NCBI RefSeq assembly: GCF_028369295.1
Contig: NZ_JAQMYP010000012.1
Coordinates: 1 to 64,000, forward strand
DNA from: Streptomyces sp. HD
GTDB taxonomy: Bacteria; Actinomycetota; Actinomycetes; Streptomycetales; Streptomycetaceae
Length of the DNA stretch: 64,000 bases
Direction: 5' to 3'
Each line of letters starts with the position of its first letter. Within the stretch, counting starts at the first letter, position 1. The notes beneath the pieces were generated by a model that ran no database searches, had not been told where the DNA came from, and was given only the letters and a program-made list of their open reading frames with translations. Below, one piece after another: positions 44,905-55,002 of this stretch. A program made the position numbers and the translations under genes.

Positions 44905-45411
44905 TCAGAGCGTCAACTCGTAGGTGAGGAGAGTGATGTCGTCCAGCTGCGGGAGCGGATTCCAGTCGCGGTCGGGTGTACGAACGAAGCCCAGACGTTC
45001 GTAGATGCGGTGCGCGCCGTGCATGGTGCGCTGGGTCGACAGGACGATGCGTACGCAGCCCTCCGTGGCCCTCGCCCGGTCGACGCAGGCGCGCACCAGG
45101 GCCTCGCCGGCGCCGCGCCCGCGGGCCGTGCGGTCGACGGCGAGCATCCGGATCTCGGCCTCTTGGGAGCCGGCTATGTCGGCCATGGGCCCGCCGCTCG
45201 GCACGAAGGTCACGCCGCCCAGCAGCCGGTCGTCCTCGACGGCCACCAGCACCTCGGCGGCGGCCGCACGCTTCGCCACGTCCCTGAGCTCGCCGAGGTA
45301 CTCGTCGCTCTCGCCGAAGTCGAGGAGGCCGTCCTGGAGGTAGGCCCGGGCGGTGATGTCGCCGAGGGTGTCGTATTCGCCGGGTTCCGCCTGCCGGATC
45401 ACGAGGTCCAT
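44905..45411 (-). CDS. GNAT-family N-acetyltransferase
   Basis: Protein of 168 aa with the GNAT acetyl-CoA loop RMLAVDRTARGRGAGEALV in the middle and a C-terminal YERLGFVRTPD beta-bulge segment. The acceptor is unknown. The gene ends just upstream of the nrdA control region; the proximity seems incidental since nrdA has its own promoter and riboswitch. The ATG at 45411 begins the family similarity (VIRQAEPGEYDTL). Confidence 0.88.
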   Translation of the reverse strand: MDLVIRQAEPGEYDTLGDITARAYLQDGLLDFGESDEYLGELRDVAKRAAAAEVLVAVEDDRLLGGVTFVPSGGPMADIAGSQEAEIRMLAVDRTARGRGAGEALVRACVDRARATEGCVRIVLSTQRTMHGAHRIYERLGFVRTPDRDWNPLPQLDDITLLTYELTL

Positions 45412-45565
45412 GGCCCCGAGTCTGCCGGAAGGGCAGGACCGAGGGCCTGGGGTTTTCGCAGGGGGCCGCCGGGTTGCGGGGCGTTGCGGGAGTGCTTCCA
45501 TGGAGGTAGGTGCCGGCGCCCGTGGTCCCTCCGTTTCGAGAGCCCCTCTCGGAAGGAGACGCACG

Positions 45566-48500
45566 ATGACGAGCTGGGCCGGGCGCGGGTTCGAGGGCCG
45601 CCGGCACACACGGGCGATCCGCACGGAGGCCCGACGCGGCACCACCCGCCCCAGGAAATGGCGCCGTGGGCTCTCCTACACCAACGTCACCCGGGCCATC
45701 TGGATCGTCGCCGCGCTGGCGTTGCTGGCCTGGATCGCGGAGGGCGTGTACATCCTGATCACGCAGGACACGACCCCCTTCGAGCGGTGGCGGGACGGGA
45801 ACCTGGGCTTCGACACCGTCATGCGCTTCGTCGGCCCGGTGCTCACCGCGTCGATCGCCGCCACGCTGTTTCTGTTCTGGTGGTACCGATGGACCAAGCG
45901 GCGCTACCTCGCGAAGGCCCGCGAGGACCCGCACCGGCTGGTGCTCACCGCCGGATCGGACACCGCCGAGATCGTGGGCCGGGAGGAGATCGCCCAGGTC
46001 ATCGCCGAGCGGCTGCGGGAGCGCGACACCCGCCGGCCCTATCTGCTGGTCGGCGGCGTCGGCGTGGGCAAGACCGCCGTACTGGTACGGCTCACCGAAC
46101 TGCTGGCCGAGCAGAACGCCGTGCCCGTGCCGATCCGGCTGCGGGACGCGACCGGCGGAAACGACCTGAACTTCGAACGCATGGCGAGGGAGCGGTTCGC
46201 CGAGGAGGCACCCCGGGGCATCCTCGCCCGCAGCAAGACCGAGCGGGTCTGGCAGCAACTGCTCGCCGACGACAAGCCGGTCGTCATCGCCGACGGACTG
46301 GAGGAGGCCCTCCTCGGCGACGGCCTCCAGCAGAACCGGGACAACATCATCCGGCGGGCCATCGAGCGCGCCCACGAGGAGAAGCTGCCCCTCGTCATCG
46401 CCTCCCGGCCGCACAGCCCGCTGGAGAGCACCTCCGCCGCGATCGTGGAGCTGGAACCGCTCGGTGAGGAGGAGGCCCTGCGTTTCGTCCAGGCGCACGT
46501 CCCGGAGACGGACGAGCGCCGCGTGGACTGGATCGTGGAGACGGCCGAGGTGACCGAGTCGCCCGTCTACCTCCAGATCGCCCGCGAACTGCACCGCCAC
46601 GGAGCCCTGGAGCACGACCGGCCGGACAACGATCCACAGCACATGAACACCCGCAGCCGGGACCGCGGCACGCTGCGCCTGTGGCTGCTGGAGACCTGGG
46701 ACGAGGCGCTGTGCGAGGGCCGGCTGCGCGAGGGCGTCGCGCTGTCCCCGCAGGCACGCCGCGACACCCTCGAAGTGGTCTCCGCCCTGGCCTGCGTCGG
46801 CCTGCTCCAGGACAAGCTGGAGGTCGGCTTCGGGGAACTGCTCGACACGGACGTCCACCCCGGCCCGGCCCGGCGCGCACAGGCCCGGGCCGAGCACCTG
46901 TGGGCCGGCCGGCGGGGCTTCGACCGGTACGGCAGACGCGGGAACGACTTCTCCGAGTGGCACCGGCAGCAGATCTGGGACGTGCTCCTTGAGCGGCTCG
47001 GCGACGAGGAGAGGAAGCGGCTGCACGGGGGCAACATGGACCAGTGCCGCGCCGCCCTCGCCCGCTTCGCCAGCAACGCGGACAAGCTGGGACTGGTGGA
47101 GGGCTTCGAGCGGCGGGTCCGCTTCCCGCACAGCATCATCCAGGCCTACTTCGGCTACCGCGTCCTGAACCACCTCGGCGAGCGGGGCGCCGGCGAGCTC
47201 GTCGAACATTCGCTGCAACCGCCCGGGCCCAGCCGTGAACTGCTGATCGCGCTGGTGCTGTTGTCCCGTCGCAAGGCGGCGGAGCGCAGGGCTCCCGGGG
47301 GCGGGGTCCGAGCCGAGGCGAAGAAGGAGATCGAGGACCTGGTCCGCCGCTCACCCGTGCGGGGCCACACCCTGGCCCACCGGCTCTGCCGGGCCGCCAA
47401 CCGCCGTACCGACGACCCGAAGGCCCTCGATCTGTACTCGGCCGCCGTGGAGATCGAGAGCGTGGAGGAGAACCCCAGACTGCTCGGCGTCATCGTCGAC
47501 AGGGTGCGTACGAGCTGGGCCGGTTTCCGGGGCGACCGGCGCACCCTTGAGGACGCGAAACTGAGACTGCTCAAGCAACTCGGCGCCGCGCTGCGGAGGG
47601 TCTCGCACCGGATCGACTCCACCCCGCTGTACGACCAGTTCTTCGAGATCGGCATCCAGGACCCCTCCCACTCCATCCGGCTCGCCGCCGCCCAGGAGTT
47701 CGGCACCGGGGGTAACGCGGCGTTCGCCGTGATCCGCGGGCGGGTCGGACTCAACACCGATCCCGTGGAGGAGTACGAAGACCGGCTCGGCGAGCTGAAG
47801 GCCTGGAAGCAGAAGGAGTACGCCAAGTGGGCCGAGCACATGGGCCGGGCGAGGGCCGCCGGCGCGCCGTCACGGGCCACCGCCGACCGTATCGGCCGGC
47901 TCCAGCAGGACCGGCGCAAGGTCAACCAGGAGTACCGGAGGAAACGGGTCGATCTGTCCCGGGAGTTCGTGATGCGGGCCTGGATGATCCCCATGCTGCT
48001 GGGCTCCGTCGACGACGCCCACCGCGACGAGGCCCGCGAACGCCTCACCCTGTGGCTGCAGCACCTCGACCCGAAGGCCACCGGCGGCGTCCCCGACCTG
48101 CCGCTCGCCCTGGAGGCCGCACTGGCCCAGGGCTTCAAGTACGCGGCCAACCGGCGCAAACGGCACCCGCAGGTCTACCCGGGCGGTCGCGCCGACCTGA
48201 TCCGGCAGGCCGAGACCGTGCTCCAGCAGTCCCGCTGCTGGTACTCGCAACTCGTCCTGTTGCAGGCCCTGTGTCTGTGGGAGCTCCCGGACAGCGTGGG
48301 CGCCCATGAGCGGGACCCGCACGAGGTGGTGGGCCGGGACGACCCCGACGGCGGCCACGAGCGGTCCCGGAAGCTGGGCGGGGCGACGGCCGTACAGACC
48401 GTGGAGCGCTGGCTGTCGATGGCCGGAACCGGCAGCGGGGCGCCCGGCTCTCCCGGTGCGAACGGCGACTCGCCCCGGCCGTCCCTGCATCCCTTCGTCG

Positions 48501-49093
48501 CCGAGGCGGGCGACCTGGTGACCCTCGCGCTGGAGACCGGGCAGCCCGAACGGTTCCTGTGGATCGACGAGACGGGCGTGGCCGACAACATCGGCGCGCG
48601 CACCGGCAACCCCGAGGGATACCGCAAGCACAGCCTGTGGATCCCGCCCTCGGTCGGCTGGAGCACCCTCGACGCACGCGCCCAGCGCCTGGTCGCCGAT
48701 GTGCTGGTGATGCTGAACCTCATCGAACGGGACGGGCACCCGGACGAGGTCGAGGAGCGGATGGCCCGTGCCGAGCAGCCCGGGATGCCGCTCCCGCCGT
48801 GCCTGCGCAGCGACCGCGGCCCGCTCCGCCCCGACCTGCGGGTCGGCGTCTCGGACCCGCCCACACCGGGCGCCACCTGCCTGCCCGACTGCAAGTTCCA
48901 GCTCTGTCCGTATCCGCCCCGGGGCTGCGTACCGCGCGGGGAGATCCGCGAGCCGTTCTGCCGCCAGCAACAGGCCCTGCTGCCCGGCCGGGTACGCCGC
49001 CACCTGCGCGGAGGGACCCCGCACTGGGTCAGCATGCGCGCCCGGGAACTCGACGACTTCTGGCACGAGATGGCCGGACGTACACGCAGCTAG
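45566..49093 (+). CDS. Membrane-anchored STAND/NACHT-like NTPase with C-terminal cysteine cluster
   Basis: Protein of 1175 aa. A basic N-terminus is followed by two membrane helices (about 44-66 and 86-106), then a P-loop NTPase domain: Walker A GGVGVGKT (163-170), Walker B VVIADGLEE (239-247) and a sensor-like VIASRPH (277-283). Residues ~450-1050 are helical and probably form a repeat-like sensor or scaffold region. Near the C-terminus a cysteine cluster (Cys1105, 1109, 1114, 1121, 1132) may bind metal or an Fe-S cluster. The ATG follows GGAAGGAG. No effector enzyme is recognised. The TAG stop lies within the terminal repeat of a small mobile-like element, so the C-terminus could have been altered. 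Confidence 0.8.
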   Translation: MTSWAGRGFEGRRHTRAIRTEARRGTTRPRKWRRGLSYTNVTRAIWIVAALALLAWIAEGVYILITQDTTPFERWRDGNLGFDTVMRFVGPVLTASIAATLFLFWWYRWTKRRYLAKAREDPHRLVLTAGSDTAEIVGREEIAQVIAERLRERDTRRPYLLVGGVGVGKTAVLVRLTELLAEQNAVPVPIRLRDATGGNDLNFERMARERFAEEAPRGILARSKTERVWQQLLADDKPVVIADGLEEALLGDGLQQNRDNIIRRAIERAHEEKLPLVIASRPHSPLESTSAAIVELEPLGEEEALRFVQAHVPETDERRVDWIVETAEVTESPVYLQIARELHRHGALEHDRPDNDPQHMNTRSRDRGTLRLWLLETWDEALCEGRLREGVALSPQARRDTLEVVSALACVGLLQDKLEVGFGELLDTDVHPGPARRAQARAEHLWAGRRGFDRYGRRGNDFSEWHRQQIWDVLLERLGDEERKRLHGGNMDQCRAALARFASNADKLGLVEGFERRVRFPHSIIQAYFGYRVLNHLGERGAGELVEHSLQPPGPSRELLIALVLLSRRKAAERRAPGGGVRAEAKKEIEDLVRRSPVRGHTLAHRLCRAANRRTDDPKALDLYSAAVEIESVEENPRLLGVIVDRVRTSWAGFRGDRRTLEDAKLRLLKQLGAALRRVSHRIDSTPLYDQFFEIGIQDPSHSIRLAAAQEFGTGGNAAFAVIRGRVGLNTDPVEEYEDRLGELKAWKQKEYAKWAEHMGRARAAGAPSRATADRIGRLQQDRRKVNQEYRRKRVDLSREFVMRAWMIPMLLGSVDDAHRDEARERLTLWLQHLDPKATGGVPDLPLALEAALAQGFKYAANRRKRHPQVYPGGRADLIRQAETVLQQSRCWYSQLVLLQALCLWELPDSVGAHERDPHEVVGRDDPDGGHERSRKLGGATAVQTVERWLSMAGTGSGAPGSPGANGDSPRPSLHPFVAEAGDLVTLALETGQPERFLWIDETGVADNIGARTGNPEGYRKHSLWIPPSVGWSTLDARAQRLVADVLVMLNLIERDGHPDEVEERMARAEQPGMPLPPCLRSDRGPLRPDLRVGVSDPPTPGATCLPDCKFQLCPYPPRGCVPRGEIREPFCRQQQALLPGRVRRHLRGGTPHWVSMRARELDDFWHEMAGRTRS

Positions 49094-49314
49094 GGGCTGT
49101 TTTGAAAGTCCCGCACAGCACCCACGGCGCCCGGCACGCTCCCCCACTGCCTTAAGGGCGTGGGAGGTGCCCCCACTCGCCGCACCGGCCAAAGGCCCCA
49201 GTAGCTCCGCTACGAGGGCCTTCGTCCGGCACGCCGAGGGCACGCACCGGCTGTGACACCAGCCGCTGCCGCGGCGGGCGCGGGCACCGCACGGGACTTT
49301 CAAAACACCCTAGT
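49090..49314. mobile_element. MITE-like element with terminal inverted repeats
   Basis: Terminal inverted repeats TGTTTTGAAAGTCCCG (49098) and CGGGACTTTCAAAACA (49292) are perfect over 16 bp; including CTAGGG on the outside they extend to ~22 bp with a 2-nt gap. The ~200 bp interior has no ORF of note but contains the palindrome CCCCCACTGCC...GGGAGGTGCCCCC (about 49139-49176), the same element found in the ABC ATPase gene. It looks like a non-autonomous transposon remnant. The left repeat contains the stop codon of the STAND gene. Confidence 0.75.
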
Positions 49315-49387
49315 GCGGTACGCCCGGCCGGTGAGCGGGTGACTCGGCTCGACGCGACGAACCGGCGCGATGAACCGGTGCGACGAA

Positions 49388-50986
49388 CTAGTGGGCAGCC
49401 ACCGGAAGTTCCGTCTTCACTCCCGGATCGCCCGCGTCCGCCGTGTAGTCCTCGGGCTTCGTCTCGTCGATGCCCTCGGGGGCCTTCAGCGCCTTGAGGA
49501 CGAAGGTCAGGACCACGGTGACCACGACATTGAGCACGAACGCGGTGAGGCCGATGTAGCCGATCTCCCCGATGCCCGGGATCTCCTTCGCGGAGCCGCC
49601 GAAGTGCTTCTGCGTCGGAGAGGCGACGCCGTACGCGGCGACCGTGCCGTAGATCATGCCGACGGCCCAGCCGGCCAGCAGGGCCCAGCGATGGAACCAG
49701 CGGGTGAACAGGCCGCCGACCAGGGCCGGGAAGGTCTGCAGGATCCAGATGCCGCCCAGCAGCTGGAAGTTGATCGCGACCGTCTTGTCCATGGTCAGGA
49801 CGAAGATCAGGGCGCCCACCTTCACCAGCAGCGAGACCAGCTTGGAGACCTTGGTCTCCTGCGCGGGTGTCGCGTCGGGCTTGATGAAGTCCTTGTAGAT
49901 GTTGCGGGTGAAGAGGTTCGCCGCCGCGATGGACATGATGGCCGCCGGGACGAGCGCACCGATGCCGATCGCCGCGAAGGCGACGCCCGCGAACCAGGCC
50001 GGGAACATGTCCTCGAAGAGCTGCGGGATCGCCAGCTGGGGGTTGGTGGCCTGGACTCCGGCCGCGATCGCCATGAAGCCCAGCAGGGCCAGCAGGCCCA
50101 GCATCAGGGAGTACAGCGGCAGGATCGTGGTGTTGCGGCGGATCACCTCACGGCTGCGCGAGGACAGCGTCGCCGTGATCGAGTGCGGGTACATGAAGAG
50201 CGCGAGCGCGGAGCCCAACGCCAGCGTGGCGTACGTCCACTGGCCCGCCTCCGGCGGGACCAGGCCGCCCGCGCCGGCCTTCGTGTACTTCTCGCTCGCC
50301 GCGGTGAAGATCTCGTCGAACCCGCCCAGCTTGATCGGGATGTAGATGATCGCCACCGCGATGACGACGTAGATCAGCGTGTCCTTGACGAACGCGATCA
50401 GCGCGGGGGCACGCAGGCCCGAGGAGTAGGTGTACGCCGCGAGCACGCCGAAGGCGATGAGCAGGGGAAGGTCCTTGATGAACCAGTTGGTGTTCTCGCC
50501 GCCGCCGACACCCATCACGTCCAGCACCGCCTGGATGCCGACCAGCTGGAGCGCGATGTACGGCATGGTCGCCAGCAGGCCGGTGACGGCCACCGCCAGC
50601 GACAGCCCCTTCGAGCCGAAGCGCCCGCGCACGAAGTCCGAGGTCGTCACATAGCCGTGCTTGTGGGACACCGACCACAGCCGGGGCAGGAACGTGAAGA
50701 TCAGCGGGTAGACGAGGATCGTGTACGGCACCGCGAAGAAGCCCGCCGCGCCGGCCGCGTAGATCGCCGCCGGGACCGCCACGAAGGTGTACGCCGTGTA
50801 CAGGTCGCCGCCGAGCAGGAACCAGGTGACCCAGGTGCCGAACGACCGGCCGCCCAGGCCCCATTCGTCGAGGCTGTGCTCGTTCTCGGCCTTGCGCCAG
50901 CGCGCGGCCAGGAAGCCCATGACCGTGACGGCCAGGAAGAAGAAGATGAAGACGGCGAGTGCCACGCCGTTCACGCCGTCCTTCAT
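49388..50986 (-). CDS. Sodium:solute symporter, monocarboxylate (MctC/ActP-like) permease
   Basis: Protein of 532 aa with about thirteen hydrophobic helices of the sodium:solute symporter family. Landmarks are WGLGGRSFGTWVTWFLLGGD near the N-terminus, AYTYSSGLRAPALIAFVKD, and AAIGIGALVPAAIMSIAAAN. The short N-terminus and context with a DUF3311 partner match MctC-type transporters of acetate, propionate and pyruvate. It is coupled to the DUF3311 gene by ATGA. The likely role is short-chain carboxylate uptake, matching the CstA-type gene upstream. Confidence 0.88.
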   Translation of the reverse strand: MKDGVNGVALAVFIFFFLAVTVMGFLAARWRKAENEHSLDEWGLGGRSFGTWVTWFLLGGDLYTAYTFVAVPAAIYAAGAAGFFAVPYTILVYPLIFTFLPRLWSVSHKHGYVTTSDFVRGRFGSKGLSLAVAVTGLLATMPYIALQLVGIQAVLDVMGVGGGENTNWFIKDLPLLIAFGVLAAYTYSSGLRAPALIAFVKDTLIYVVIAVAIIYIPIKLGGFDEIFTAASEKYTKAGAGGLVPPEAGQWTYATLALGSALALFMYPHSITATLSSRSREVIRRNTTILPLYSLMLGLLALLGFMAIAAGVQATNPQLAIPQLFEDMFPAWFAGVAFAAIGIGALVPAAIMSIAAANLFTRNIYKDFIKPDATPAQETKVSKLVSLLVKVGALIFVLTMDKTVAINFQLLGGIWILQTFPALVGGLFTRWFHRWALLAGWAVGMIYGTVAAYGVASPTQKHFGGSAKEIPGIGEIGYIGLTAFVLNVVVTVVLTFVLKALKAPEGIDETKPEDYTADAGDPGVKTELPVAAH

Positions 50987-51249
50987 TCCGACGCACCGCC
51001 CTTCTGTGCGGCGCGGGCACGCTGGTCACGCTGCCACAGCTTGTACGCGGCCATCGTGAGCAGCGTGGAGATGAGGACCCACAGCATCTGGTACCAGTAG
51101 AAGAACGGGATGCCGCCGAGCGCCGGGTCGGTCTTGGCGTACGAACCGACCCACAGCATCGCCACGAAGGGCGCCACCAGGCAGAGCGCGATGACGACCC
51201 GCACGGGCGTCACCACCGGCGCTCTGTTCACTTCCGAGGCATCTGACAT
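50983..51249 (-). CDS. DUF3311 small membrane protein
   Basis: Protein of 88 aa with two hydrophobic helices (VRVVIALCLVAPFVAMLWVG and WYQMLWVLISTLLTMAAYKL). Such proteins regularly precede MctC-type symporters and probably assist their assembly, as YjcH does for ActP. The start codon lies after CGGAGCCG, and the stop overlaps the symporter ATG. Confidence 0.85.
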   Translation of the reverse strand: MSDASEVNRAPVVTPVRVVIALCLVAPFVAMLWVGSYAKTDPALGGIPFFYWYQMLWVLISTLLTMAAYKLWQRDQRARAAQKGGASE

Positions 51250-51375
51250 CTGACGGCTCCGTCCCCTCACTGATCACCTGAAACGCGCAGGCAATGTAGG
51301 TGACGGTGCAACGAATGCGGAAGCCCCTGTCCGCATATCGGATGTGGAGGATTGGTGTGTACGGCAGACGTGCCT

Positions 51376-51543
51376 TCAGCAGCAGCGGAACCCCTGGCGT
51401 GGATCCGCCTCCTGACGGTCCGTCCGCATCCGTTCGAAGTCGCGCCGGGAGGGCACGTTCGCGTCCGGGTGCTCTTGCCGTACATGCGCGACATAGCGGT
51501 CGTACGCCGACTCGTCGGTCAGCTCCCGCACGTACCAGCGCAC
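51376..51543 (-). CDS. YbdD/YjiX-family small protein (short form)
   Basis: Protein of 55 aa with the family core VRWYVRELTDESAYDRYVAH, a PSRRDFERMR segment and a Cys-Cys end. YbdD proteins (usually ~65 aa) accompany CstA/BtsT transporters and are needed for pyruvate uptake. The GTG at 51543 starts one base after the cstA stop (TAGTG); no good ribosome site is seen, so translation probably depends on coupling. The family's usual extra N-terminal residues would have to lie within cstA. Confidence 0.8.
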   Translation of the reverse strand: MRWYVRELTDESAYDRYVAHVRQEHPDANVPSRRDFERMRTDRQEADPRQGFRCC

Positions 51544-51544
51544 A

Positions 51545-53701
51545 CTACTGAGGACCCGTCGAAGACCCGGTACCCGCCGAAGCGACCGCACGGCGCTCCT
51601 CCTCCTTCTCGTCCTTCGTCGGGAACAGCCCGGCCGGAGCGGTGATCCTCGACTCGACGTACGGCGCCTCGCTGAGCGTGGACAGGGCCGGGCGGCGGAT
51701 GTGCCGGACGCAGACACGGGCCGCGTCGGCGATCACGACGACGATCAGGAGCGCGAGGACCGCCGAGAGGACGCCGTCCACCGTGGAGTTGGTGACCACG
51801 GTGTGCATGTCGTCCATGGTCTTGGCGGGCGGCAGGACCTCGCCGCGGTCGATGGCGTCCTGGAAGACCTGGCGCTGCTTGAGGAAGCCGACCTTGGGGT
51901 CGCTGGAGAACACCTTCTGCCAGCTCGCGGTGAGCGTCACAACGGCGTCCCAGGCGAGCGGAATCCCGGTGATCCAGGCCCACTTGAGGCGGCCCGACTT
52001 CACCAGCAGGGTCGTACAGACGGCGAGGGCGACCGCCGCGAGCAGCTGGTTCGAGATGCCGAAGATCGGGAACAGCTGGTTGATGCCGCCGAGGGGCTCG
52101 TGGACGCCCACCCACAGGAAGTACCCCCACAGGCCGCACACCGCCGCGCTGGTGATGACCAGGCCGGGCTTCCAGCTGACGTTCCTGAACGGCCGGTAGA
52201 GGTTGCCGAGCGTGTCCTGGAGCATGAACCGGCCCACGCGGGTGCCGGCGTCCAGGGCGGTCAGGATGAACAGCGCCTCGAACATGATGGCGAAGTGGTA
52301 CCAGAAGGCGCGCAGGCCGCCGCCGGTGACCTGCGAGAAGATCTCCGAGACGCCGACCGCGAGGGTGGGGGCGCCGCCCGTCCGGGAGAGCAGGGACGCC
52401 TCCTGGACGTTCTCCGCCGCCCGCGCCAGCGCCTCGGGGGAGATCTGGTAACCCCAACTCCCCACCACCTGCGAGGCGTTCTGCACGGTGTTCCCGATGA
52501 CCCCGGCGGGCGCGTTCATCGCGAAGTACAGGCCCGGGTCGATGATGCTCGCCGCCACCAGTGCCATCACGGCGACCGACGACTCCATCAGCATGGAGCC
52601 GTAGCCGATCATCCGGACCTGCGTCTCCTTCTGGATCATCTTCGGCGTCGTGCCCGACGAGATGAGCGAGTGGAAGCCGGACAGGGCGCCGCAGGCGATG
52701 GTGATGAACACGAAGGGGAACAGGGAGCCCGCGAAGACCGGGCCGTTGCCGCGCGAGGCGAAGTCCGTCACCGCGTCCATCTTCAACGTCGGCAGCGCGA
52801 TGACGACGCCGAGGGCGAGCAGCGCGATCGTGCCGATCTTCATGAACGTCGACAGGTAGTCGCGCGGCGCCAGCAGCATCCACACCGGCAGGATCGAGGC
52901 GATGAAGCCGTACGCCACCAGCCAGACGACCAGCGTCGAGGGCGCCAGGGTGAAGGTGTCGGCCCACGACGACTCGGCGACCCAGCGGCCCGCGACCAGG
53001 GCGAGCAGCAGCAGCGCGACGCCGATCAGCGACACCTCGCTGACCCGGCCGGGGCGCAGCACCCGCAGATAGAAGCCCATCAGCAGGGCGATCGGGATCG
53101 TCATCGCGATGGAGAAGGTGCCCCACGGGGACTGTGCGAGGGCGTTGACGATCACCAGCGCCAGTACCCCGAGCAGGATGATCATGATGGCGAAGGCGGC
53201 GATCAGCGCCGCCGCGCCGCCGAACGGCCCGATCTCCTCGCGCGCCATCTGGCCGAGGGAGCGTCCGTCGCGGCGGGTGGAGAAGAACAGCACCACCATG
53301 TCCTGGACCGCGCCCGCGAAGATGACGCCCACGATGATCCAGATGGTGCCCGGGAGATAGCCCATCTGCGCCGCCAGGACCGGCCCGACCAGCGGTCCGG
53401 CACCCGCGATCGCCGCGAAGTGGTGGCCGAGGAGGACTCGGCGGTCGGTGGGATGGAAGTCGATGCCGTTGTTGAGGCGTTCGGCCGGGGTGGCCCTGGT
53501 CCTGTCGACCTTCAGGACCTTGTACGCGATGAACTTGGCGTAGAAGCGGTAGGCGATGGCGTACGAGCCGAGGGCGGCCGCGACCATCCAGGCGGCCGAG
53601 ACGTCCTCGCCGCGCGAGAGTGCGAGCACGGTCCAGCCGGTCGCGCCGACGAGCGCGACGAGCGTCCAGATGAGGATGGTTCGGGGGTTCGCGGTACGCA
53701 C
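51545..53701 (-). CDS. cstA: CstA-family carbon starvation/pyruvate transporter
   Basis: Protein of 718 aa with about sixteen hydrophobic helices, matching CstA over its length (GHHFAAIAGAGPLVGPVLAAQ near residue 92, GALSGFHSLISSGTTPKM near 348, FWYHFAIMFEALFILTALDAGTR near 468). E. coli relatives import peptides or pyruvate. The GTG start follows CGGGAGGAC. With ybdD, DUF3311 and the MctC-like symporter downstream on the same strand, it forms a carboxylate-uptake cluster. Confidence 0.92.
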   Translation of the reverse strand: MRTANPRTILIWTLVALVGATGWTVLALSRGEDVSAAWMVAAALGSYAIAYRFYAKFIAYKVLKVDRTRATPAERLNNGIDFHPTDRRVLLGHHFAAIAGAGPLVGPVLAAQMGYLPGTIWIIVGVIFAGAVQDMVVLFFSTRRDGRSLGQMAREEIGPFGGAAALIAAFAIMIILLGVLALVIVNALAQSPWGTFSIAMTIPIALLMGFYLRVLRPGRVSEVSLIGVALLLLALVAGRWVAESSWADTFTLAPSTLVVWLVAYGFIASILPVWMLLAPRDYLSTFMKIGTIALLALGVVIALPTLKMDAVTDFASRGNGPVFAGSLFPFVFITIACGALSGFHSLISSGTTPKMIQKETQVRMIGYGSMLMESSVAVMALVAASIIDPGLYFAMNAPAGVIGNTVQNASQVVGSWGYQISPEALARAAENVQEASLLSRTGGAPTLAVGVSEIFSQVTGGGLRAFWYHFAIMFEALFILTALDAGTRVGRFMLQDTLGNLYRPFRNVSWKPGLVITSAAVCGLWGYFLWVGVHEPLGGINQLFPIFGISNQLLAAVALAVCTTLLVKSGRLKWAWITGIPLAWDAVVTLTASWQKVFSSDPKVGFLKQRQVFQDAIDRGEVLPPAKTMDDMHTVVTNSTVDGVLSAVLALLIVVVIADAARVCVRHIRRPALSTLSEAPYVESRITAPAGLFPTKDEKEEERRAVASAGTGSSTGPQ

Positions 53702-53809
53702 CGGGTGGTCCTCCCGTCCATGCGGCGACGGGAGGAACGTAGAACAGGAACAGTTGATGCGCTACACCGCGTGCACTACCTCAAGTGGCTTATTCCTGTG
53801 GCTGCTTGA

Positions 53810-53844
53810 GTCTCTAGTCCTGCGGCCGCTTCAGCCGTGCCACG
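53810..53844. repeat. Duplicate of the dasR 3' end
   Basis: The sequence CTAGTCCTGCGGCCGCTTCAGCCG and the flank CCACG repeats the dasR stop region (53928-53961) with one extra base and one substitution, about 118 bp away. It lies in the intergenic gap and is probably a vestige of local duplication. Confidence 0.7.
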
Positions 53845-53930
53845 CTGTGTTGTCCCGGGGGGCTGAATTGGATATGCGGCTACCGCCGCGCGGCCCCGGA
53901 CCCCCCAGCCGCCCCGGCTGCCACCGCGTC

Positions 53931-54948
<1,018 letters not shown>

Positions 54949-55002
54949 GGTCCAGGTCCCGGCCCATGGGCGGGAGGTGTGGGCATCCCTGAGGAGGGTG
55001 GC

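Noticed and set aside
44864..47218. 784-aa open frame on the minus strand
   Set aside because: Antisense to the STAND NTPase and in the wrong frame for the GNAT gene; composition is non-protein-like.
49098..49307. Complete insertion sequence
   Set aside because: Only ~200 bp between terminal repeats and no transposase frame, so at most a non-autonomous element.
51701..53809. 702-aa open frame on the plus strand
   Set aside because: Mirror frame of cstA; very rich in Arg, Asp, Glu, Gln and Gly with no domain.
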